A stretch of 36,850 nucleotides of DNA from Acidobacteriota bacterium (GTDB lineage: Bacteria > Acidobacteriota > Terriglobia > Bryobacterales > Bryobacteraceae). Location: NCBI GenBank assembly GCA_021787555.1, contig JAJYLS010000014.1:1-36850 (forward strand). The letters run 5' to 3'. Below, in pieces: positions 31,686-36,850 of the stretch (position 1 is its first letter; each line of letters opens with the position of its first letter). The notes under the pieces are model-generated. The model did no database searches, was not told the DNA's origin, and saw only the letters and a list, made by a program, of their open reading frames with translations. Both the position numbers and the translations under genes were made by a program.

Positions 31686-31691
31686 ATTGTA
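31686..31691 (-). promoter_or_regulatory. Candidate -10 box of lpxB (leaderless layout)
   Basis: The minus strand reads TACAAT with eight bases before the ATG at 31677, identical in sequence and near-identical in spacing to the cyclophilin box at 12659-12664. Confidence 0.45.
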
Positions 31692-31727
31692 GGGGATGGC
31701 GGTGGCGCCGGCTTTATGCAAGCGGCC

Positions 31728-32753
31728 TCAAGGGAACGAGACCTCTCCGGTCGCAAGGTCCAGCATCCATGGCTTCGGCTCGGGAAGCCACAGTTTGCCA
31801 TCCCCGATTTCGAGCGGCATCCACAGGTAGCGCGAGTCCCACTGCGTCCGCGGTTTCCAGATGTCCCCCATGAAAATCACGGTCGTCTTCTTCGTGCCCA
31901 CCACCTTGAGGAGCATCGTCGACTGGGAACCGTAAGTCCTGGTTTCGGGTGGAGCAATGTCGCGGAACTCCGACCACGGCCCTTCCAGGCGGCGCGCCGT
32001 GGCGTACTTGTTCGGGTTCGGCGCCCAGCCCGACAGGCGCGACCCGATGACGTAATACAAGCCCTGGTAATGGATGAGGGCCCCGCCTTCCATATGCGCC
32101 GGAATCAGGCACATCTGCTTCTCGACGGAAAGATAATTTGCGGAAAGCCGCGCGATGCGGAAACCGAACGGGCGATCCTCGAAGATAAGGTACGCGGTGC
32201 CGTCGTCGTCGACGAACTGGCCGATGTCGCGGCTTTCGTGGCCGAGTGGGCGGAAGCTGCGCAGATAGCGGTAATCTCCGTCGACGATGTCGCAGGTGGC
32301 CACGCCAACGCGCGCAATTCCGTACGGGCGTCCGCCGGCGGGTCCGTCGATGTGCATGTACATCACGAAGCGCTTCGTCCTGGCGTTGTAAAAGACCTTG
32401 GGCCGTTCGAGTACCCAGTGCGGGCCGAAGTTTTCGGGGTCGGACAGTTTGATCACCTGGTTCCGGAAGGTCCAGTGCGCGAGGTCCTTGGAAGAATAGC
32501 AGCTCACGTAGCGCTTGGCGGGGTCGAGCCCCTGGCCGCGGTCCTCGCCGAACCAGTAATACGTGTCGCCGTACTTGAGAATTCCACCGCCGTGCGCCTG
32601 AATGTGCTGCCCGCGGTTGTCGGGCCAGACGGCGCCGGGGCGGATGACAGCGGGCGGCGGCTGCGGCGGTTGGGAGAAGGCCTGCGCGGAGAAAAGCAGG
32701 ATGCCGCAGAAAGAGGCGGCAGCGGCGGCGGGAAACAGATATCTCATCGACAT
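31728..32753 (-). CDS. Secreted glycoside hydrolase family 43-like beta-propeller protein
   Basis: The 341-residue protein has a signal peptide (MRYLFPAAAAASFCGILLFSAQAFS) and a five-bladed beta-propeller core. The opening IQAHGGGILKYGDTYYWFGE, then SSKDLAHWTF, VLERPKVFYNARTKRFVMYM, DIGQFVDDDGTAYLIFED, MEGGALIHYQGLYYVIGS and FRDIAPP are typical of GH43 subgroups related to exo-beta-1,3-galactanase and beta-galactosidase-like enzymes. The opening motif has His in place of the Asp base of classical GH43 enzymes, as in the galactanase-type subgroup. A galactan- or arabinogalactan-degrading role is an inference. It lies 50 bases upstream of lpxB on the same strand, and divergent from the Rhs island. 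Confidence 0.85.
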   Translation of the reverse strand: MSMRYLFPAAAAASFCGILLFSAQAFSQPPQPPPAVIRPGAVWPDNRGQHIQAHGGGILKYGDTYYWFGEDRGQGLDPAKRYVSCYSSKDLAHWTFRNQVIKLSDPENFGPHWVLERPKVFYNARTKRFVMYMHIDGPAGGRPYGIARVGVATCDIVDGDYRYLRSFRPLGHESRDIGQFVDDDGTAYLIFEDRPFGFRIARLSANYLSVEKQMCLIPAHMEGGALIHYQGLYYVIGSRLSGWAPNPNKYATARRLEGPWSEFRDIAPPETRTYGSQSTMLLKVVGTKKTTVIFMGDIWKPRTQWDSRYLWMPLEIGDGKLWLPEPKPWMLDLATGEVSFP

Positions 32754-32884
32754 TTCGGGGACAGGCTACACAACCACCTTAACTCGCAGCACCCCGTAAC
32801 GGCGCGTACCGATGCCCGCCGGAGAAACTCCGTGATTGAATGGAACTGGGGCAGCCCGCCTGAAAAAAAGGGGAGAGACGCATT

Positions 32885-34465
32885 TTTCAGCGCGATAATG
32901 ACGGCCGCATGAAGGAACGCATCCTCCTCAGCCTCAACGGCGACACCCGCACTTACAACAGCCTGCTTCAGCTCACGCGCGTCACCGTGCCCGGCGTGAT
33001 GGACATGCAGTACAACTACACCGCCGGCCAGAACAATGGCCGCATCGGCAGCTCCACCGACTACGCCACCAGCGAAACGGTGAGCTACGGCTACGACAGC
33101 CTGAACCGCCTGTCCTCCGCCTGGGCCGGCTCGTGGGGCGAGAACTTCAGTTACGACGGTTACGGCAATCTCACCGCGAAGACGCCGACGGCCGGCTCGC
33201 CGCCCTCGTACAACCAGACGTTCGACCCGTCGCTGAACGCGCCCACCGGGTCTCCGCTGCCCTCGGCGATGCCCAGTTGCAATGCCGGCTACGTGCCCTA
33301 CTACCAGTGCACGGACGTCGAAGACCGGTCCATTTGGGTCAGCAGCGACTGGAAAGGACACACCACCGATAACACCTACGATCCCTGGGGCCGCCTGGTC
33401 TACACGGACGCGGCGTATCCGGCCGGCCGCCTGTACGTCTACGGCATCGGGGGCGAGAAACTGGTGACATACAAAGCCGGCGCAGCGGACGACGGCAGTG
33501 GCAACATGGTCTTCGGCTGCGACGTCCTCTCCCGCAACGAATACTTCGCGGGCTACCTGATCACGTGGAACGGGGTGCCGGTGGTGACGGACCGCCTCGG
33601 GTCGGTCCGCGCCGCCGCCAACGGCGACCGCTACACCTACTACCCCTACGGCGAGCAGCACACGGCCACGGGGACGGGCACGCTTGGGCTGTACGCGGAC
33701 CTGATCAGCCCGAATCGGAATTACGACGCAAACGGCGCGCGGTGGGGCGTGCCGGATCGGGCGGGACTGACCGCGGCAGACCCGAAGACCCCGGCCACCT
33801 GGAATCGATTTGCCTACGCCAACGGCGATCCTATAAACTACTGGGATCCGGGCGGTGCCGACGGCTGTCCCGCCGGCAGCGTCTGTATGTTCTTCTCGCC
33901 GGGCAGCTTTCTCGTCGTGCCACCGGGCTGGACAGTGATGGGCCAGGCCGGACCCACCCACCAGCAACTGCTGGGGCTAGACCCGTCTTCCGGATATTCC
34001 CCTGATCCGCCATCTCCGAAGAACTGGCAGCTAATGCCCGCCGCCCTTGCGCAGGCGTTCAAGGATCTGGCCAAGCCGGGCTGCGGGGACACAATCTTCG
34101 CGGGCGGGATCGCGAATGGCCATGATCCGGCTGACGTTCTCCAGCAACTCGCAGACGGCACAAAGTACGGATCTGTGGACTTCAAGGACTTGGGGAGCGA
34201 ATACGGGGCTCAAGAATACGTCCCTGTTTTGCGCCACATCCCCTTCCGCAAGAAGACGGTCCTGATAGACCTCAACACCGAATACTGGAACAACGCGAAC
34301 ACAGACGCGAATGCTCTCATCCTTATTCACGAGCTTGGACATGCATTCAATGACCTGTTTGGGAAGGGCAGCGCCACGATGGAAAACGACGCAAGCCTCA
34401 CCAACCCGATGGACCAGGACGCGGAGGATAGGAACAAAGCGAGGATAGAACCATGCGCGAAGTAG
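32885..34465 (+). CDS. Rhs C-terminal fragment with HExxH metallopeptidase-like toxin tip
   Basis: The Rhs pattern begins without a real start at about 32885 (FQRDNDGRMKERI); the first ATG is 32909 (518 residues). YD repeats (YGYDSLNRLSSAW, FSYDGYGNLTAK) lead to the Rhs core: VTDRLGSVRAA, YYPYGEQ, and RNRYADP-like ADPKTPATWNRFAYANGDPINYWDPGG. After this boundary (about residue 315) a variable tip of about 200 residues follows. It contains NALILIHELGHAFNDLFG, whose HELGH (474-478) is a zinc-peptidase motif. Rhs tips are toxins released from the shell in contact inhibition or type VI systems. The large N-terminal part of the Rhs is missing, so delivery from this copy is doubtful. The stop overlaps the next gene by 13 bases. 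Confidence 0.82.
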   Translation, partial: FQRDNDGRMKERILLSLNGDTRTYNSLLQLTRVTVPGVMDMQYNYTAGQNNGRIGSSTDYATSETVSYGYDSLNRLSSAWAGSWGENFSYDGYGNLTAKTPTAGSPPSYNQTFDPSLNAPTGSPLPSAMPSCNAGYVPYYQCTDVEDRSIWVSSDWKGHTTDNTYDPWGRLVYTDAAYPAGRLYVYGIGGEKLVTYKAGAADDGSGNMVFGCDVLSRNEYFAGYLITWNGVPVVTDRLGSVRAAANGDRYTYYPYGEQHTATGTGTLGLYADLISPNRNYDANGARWGVPDRAGLTAADPKTPATWNRFAYANGDPINYWDPGGADGCPAGSVCMFFSPGSFLVVPPGWTVMGQAGPTHQQLLGLDPSSGYSPDPPSPKNWQLMPAALAQAFKDLAKPGCGDTIFAGGIANGHDPADVLQQLADGTKYGSVDFKDLGSEYGAQEYVPVLRHIPFRKKTVLIDLNTEYWNNANTDANALILIHELGHAFNDLFGKGSATMENDASLTNPMDQDAEDRNKARIEPCAK

Positions 34466-34962
34466 TCGTCGCCGTGATATCAGGCGTCTTATTTGGAAGG
34501 CTCGGCGTGGCACAAGGCACACAACCAACCGTTTCACCGTGCGACCTCACCTCTTCGACTAAATACGCAGGAAATCTCGTCCGGATTTCCGGCCTCATGG
34601 TGTTCACCATGCACGGGGTCGTCATCAAAGCGGAAGGCTGCAAAAAGCCGGGGCAGGGTATCGCGGTGCTACTCCCAAGAGAAGGCGGCTCACCGCCTGT
34701 TACCTTCGACCTTCAGCCGGGCGCCTTGGATGCCCTGAAACCCTTTTTCAGACCAACGGGCGGAGCAGCGTCTGCTTGTGTAACCGTGACGGGGCAACCG
34801 TTTTACAAGAAGCACTTCCGAATGAGGGTTGAGGGTGCCGGTCCGGTCGGCAACGGCTTTGGACCGCGACACGCTCTTCGCACAGCGCTGGTCGTTCGAT
34901 CCGTCGATTCGATACGCGCCTGCCCGCCCTCTGCCCACGGCCCGGAGCCCAGAGAAAAATGA
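34453..34962 (+). CDS. Exported protein, candidate immunity partner of the Rhs tip
   Basis: The 169-residue protein starts at ATG 34453, inside the last codons of the Rhs gene, so the two are co-translated. A signal peptide (MREVVVAVISGVLFGRLGVAQG) is followed by a beta-rich domain. LVRISGLMVFTMHGVVIKAE and CVTVTGQPFYKKHFRMRVEG look like strands of an OB-fold-type barrel. Four cysteines in the mature part (CDLTSS, EGCKK, SACVTV, RACPP) may form two disulfides. I do not recognise a named family. The position right after a toxin tip is where immunity genes stand in Rhs loci, and export suggests protection in the periplasm. Both points are inference. Confidence 0.7.
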   Translation: MREVVVAVISGVLFGRLGVAQGTQPTVSPCDLTSSTKYAGNLVRISGLMVFTMHGVVIKAEGCKKPGQGIAVLLPREGGSPPVTFDLQPGALDALKPFFRPTGGAASACVTVTGQPFYKKHFRMRVEGAGPVGNGFGPRHALRTALVVRSVDSIRACPPSAHGPEPREK

Positions 34963-34978
34963 GGGCCTATTTCGGTGA

Positions 34979-35370
34979 CAGGCAACGAAACCCCTCTCCC
35001 GCGACACAACCATCCCCGATGGCGCGACCACAAACCACACCTGCACCTACCTCCCCAACACCCAGACCGCCACCATGAACAACCGCTTCAAGCAGGCCAC
35101 CCTCGACGGTTTCGGCCGCACCACCAGCCTCGCCTTCGGGCACAACGGCACCACCGTCGTCAGCACCGTCGACACCGTCTACGGCCCCTGCGCCTGCTCG
35201 CCCCTCGGCAAGCTCTCGCAAGTCTCGCAGCCTTACGCGCCCGGCGACGCCAAGGTCTGGACCACCTACACCTGCGACGGCTCCGGCCGCACCGTCACCA
35301 CCACCGCCCCCGACGGCAGCGTCACGCACTACACCTACCAGGGCAACGTCACCACCATCACCGATCCCGC
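34979..35370 (+). pseudogene. Second Rhs/YD-repeat fragment, cut by IS66
   Basis: From about 34990 one open frame reads Rhs-like sequence: RDTTIPDGATTNHTCTYLPN, RFKQATLDGFGRTTSLAF, KVWTTYTCDGSGRTVTTTAP, then DGSVTHYTYQGNVTTITDPAG. These YD repeats would normally lie further N-terminal than those in the first fragment. The frame begins just after a TGA (34976-34978) with no start or ribosome site. It breaks at about 35370, where IS66 transposase sequence starts. It is a displaced piece of an Rhs gene, perhaps of the same ancestral gene as the fragment upstream. Confidence 0.75.
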
Positions 35371-35372
35371 CG

Positions 35373-36788
35373 GTGCTGCGCTGGCGGTACGGGCAGAAGC
35401 GGGAACGGGTGGATGAGAATCAGTTGTTCCTGTTTGCTGCTGAGTTGGTGCAGGCGGGCCAGCCGGCACCGCCGGCGGAGCCAGCCACTCCGCCCACCAC
35501 CGCGAGTTCCAAGCCCCAGCCGAAAGGACATGGGCGGCAAGCACTGCCGCAATCGCTGGAGCGGCGGCGCGTGGTCTACGATCTGGACGAGCAGCAGCGC
35601 CATTGCCCCCAATGCCGGGGCGATCTCCAGCATATCGGCGAAGAGGTCAGCGAGCGACTGGAATATGTGCCGGCCTCGTTTCATGTGATCGAGGAAGCCT
35701 GCCAGAAGTACGCCTGCATCAAGGGCTGCACGGTGGTCACGGCCCAGAAGCCCATGGCGCCGATCGAGAAGGGGCTGCCGGGGCCGGGGCTGCTGGCACA
35801 AGTGGCCGTGAGCAAGTATGGCGATCATATTCCGTTGCACCGGCAGGAGGAAATTTACCAGCGGGAGGGGGTGGAGTTATCGCGGCAGACGATGTGCGAC
35901 TGGATGCGGCAATCGGCCGAGTTGGCCAGCCCGCTGTATGAGCTGATGAAAGAACAGGTATTGAGTTCCAAGGCCGTGCAGACGGATGATACGCCGGTGC
36001 CGGTGCTGGACCCGGAACTGCCGCGAACGCGCACCGGCCGTATCTGGACTTATGTCGGCGGGGCGGAGCATCCGTACACGGTTTACGATTACACGCGCAC
36101 GCGGAGCCGGGATGGTCCGGATGCGTTTCTGGAAACCTTCACCGGATATTTGCAGGCCGATGCGTATGCCGGTTATGACCACCTGTACGAAGATCCCGAC
36201 CGCCAAGTCGTCGAGGTGGCGTGTTGGGCGCACGCCCGCCGGAAATTTTATGAGGCGCAAACTTCCGACATCATGCGCTCGATGGTGATGCTGGCCTATG
36301 TGCGGCTGCTCTACGACGTGGAGCGCGAGGCACGCGAGCAGCAGTTGAAAGGCGAGCAACGCCGGGCATTGCGCCAAGCCAAGTCGTTTCCCATTCTGGA
36401 GGATATCCATGCCTACCTGGAGCGGGAACAGCCCAATGTGCTGCCCAAGAGTCCGGAGGGCCAGGCGATCGCTTACACGTTATCGAACTGGAAGGCACTG
36501 GTGCGCTATTGCGAGGACGGCGATTTGGAGATCGATAACAACGGTGCCGAACGCAGTCTCCGCGGCGTAGTGGTTGGTCGCAAGAACTGGCTGTTCTATG
36601 GTAGCGACAACGGCGGCCGGACGGGCGCGATCCTGAGCAGTCTGATTGCCAGTGCGAAACGGGCCCACGTCGATCCGTTTGCCTACCTGCGCGATATCTT
36701 CGAGCGCATCGCGGCGCATCCCAAAAGCCGGCTCCACGAGCTGCTTCCCGACAACTGGGCAGCCGCACGGATCAGCACGGCGTCCTGA
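35373..36788 (+). CDS. IS66-family transposase (TnpC type), N-terminally truncated
   Basis: About 471 residues remain. The start LRWRYGQKRERVDENQLFLF is the middle of the normal N-terminal leucine-zipper/zinc region, so about 50 residues are missing and the GTG at 35373 is only formal. A CPQC zinc-binding segment follows. The DDE core comes next: the first Asp in VQTDDTPVPVL, the second in LQADAYAGYDHLY, with CWAHARRKFYEA and finally the Glu in DNNGAERSLRGVVVGRKNWL. The end is HELLPDNWAAAR. The catalytic core is intact, but without the start region, TnpA and TnpB the copy is unlikely to move by itself. Confidence 0.92.
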   Translation: MLRWRYGQKRERVDENQLFLFAAELVQAGQPAPPAEPATPPTTASSKPQPKGHGRQALPQSLERRRVVYDLDEQQRHCPQCRGDLQHIGEEVSERLEYVPASFHVIEEACQKYACIKGCTVVTAQKPMAPIEKGLPGPGLLAQVAVSKYGDHIPLHRQEEIYQREGVELSRQTMCDWMRQSAELASPLYELMKEQVLSSKAVQTDDTPVPVLDPELPRTRTGRIWTYVGGAEHPYTVYDYTRTRSRDGPDAFLETFTGYLQADAYAGYDHLYEDPDRQVVEVACWAHARRKFYEAQTSDIMRSMVMLAYVRLLYDVEREAREQQLKGEQRRALRQAKSFPILEDIHAYLEREQPNVLPKSPEGQAIAYTLSNWKALVRYCEDGDLEIDNNGAERSLRGVVVGRKNWLFYGSDNGGRTGAILSSLIASAKRAHVDPFAYLRDIFERIAAHPKSRLHELLPDNWAAARISTAS

Positions 36789-36824
36789 TTCCCGTTCTCT
36801 CCCCGCACATATCCAGCCGCCAGT

Positions 36825-36850
36825 CGCAAGATGGGTTCACCGGACGGATA
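36825..36850. repeat. Probable right terminal inverted repeat of the IS66 element
   Basis: GGTTCACCGGACGGATA at the very end of the window has the reverse complement TATCCGTCCGGTGAACC. It resembles IS66 ends of the type GTAAGCGnCCGGTGAA. It stands about 40 bases after the transposase stop, where the right end is expected. The last base or bases lie outside the window. Confidence 0.5.

Noticed and set aside
35358-35840. Minus-strand frames opposite the IS66 transposase
   Set aside because: They are shadows of the transposase, whose DDE motifs and zinc-binding segment are clear.

Overview
The window looks like a chromosomal segment of a soil acidobacterium of the Solibacter/Bryobacter type. 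This is inferred from the high GC content, a giant secreted repeat protein with the Solibacter-type C-terminal domain, adjacent DUF3300 and DUF2950 genes, PEP-CTERM and IPTL-CTERM proteins, and secreted carbohydrate-active enzymes (GH9, GH43-like, DUF1080). No rRNA, tRNA or CRISPR array was seen.

Layout. 1-6283 (minus): a partial secreted protein, a cupin and SDR pair with overlapping ends, an outer-membrane barrel plus decaheme cytochrome pair resembling MtrB/MtrA, and the primary sigma factor, which carries a histidine-rich insert. 6625-7562 is a decayed Gfo/Idh/MocA gene. 7610-11302 encodes a 1230-residue protein of nine Ig-like repeats. 11499-14703 holds nadD, a cyclophilin, a small unknown gene and a GH9 enzyme, followed by a beta-helix remnant. 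15097-17175 holds the DUF3300 and DUF2950 pair. 17265-19066 is a scrapyard: the 3' end of an ABC exporter abuts a collapsed mobile element with remnants of four genes (DUF6431-like, DDE integrase, ExeA/TniB-like ATPase, RecA-like AAA_25 ATPase). 19066-21597 is a cheW-mcp operon with a clear terminator, a sigma-28-like promoter and a leader containing a second terminator and a possible alternative fold. 21681-28315 holds a response regulator, a DUF1080 protein, a NIPSNAP / methyltransferase / HNH-like cluster, a Sel1-repeat protein and two exosortase-type surface proteins. 28572-31677 holds lpxB and an M1-type protein that has lost its zinc site. 31728-32753 is a GH43-like enzyme. 32885-36850 is an Rhs island: an Rhs C-terminal piece ending in an HExxH metallopeptidase-like tip, an overlapping candidate immunity gene, a second Rhs fragment, and a 5'-truncated IS66 transposase fused into it.

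How parts fit. The cytochrome/barrel pair could move electrons across the outer membrane. CheW and the chemoreceptor form one chemosensory unit probably tied to the flagellar regulon. The GH9, GH43 and DUF1080 proteins suggest polysaccharide use. Several genes have a TAnnnT-type -10 box only 6-8 bases before the start codon, which suggests leaderless mRNAs. All functions are read from sequence alone; no search or alignment was run.
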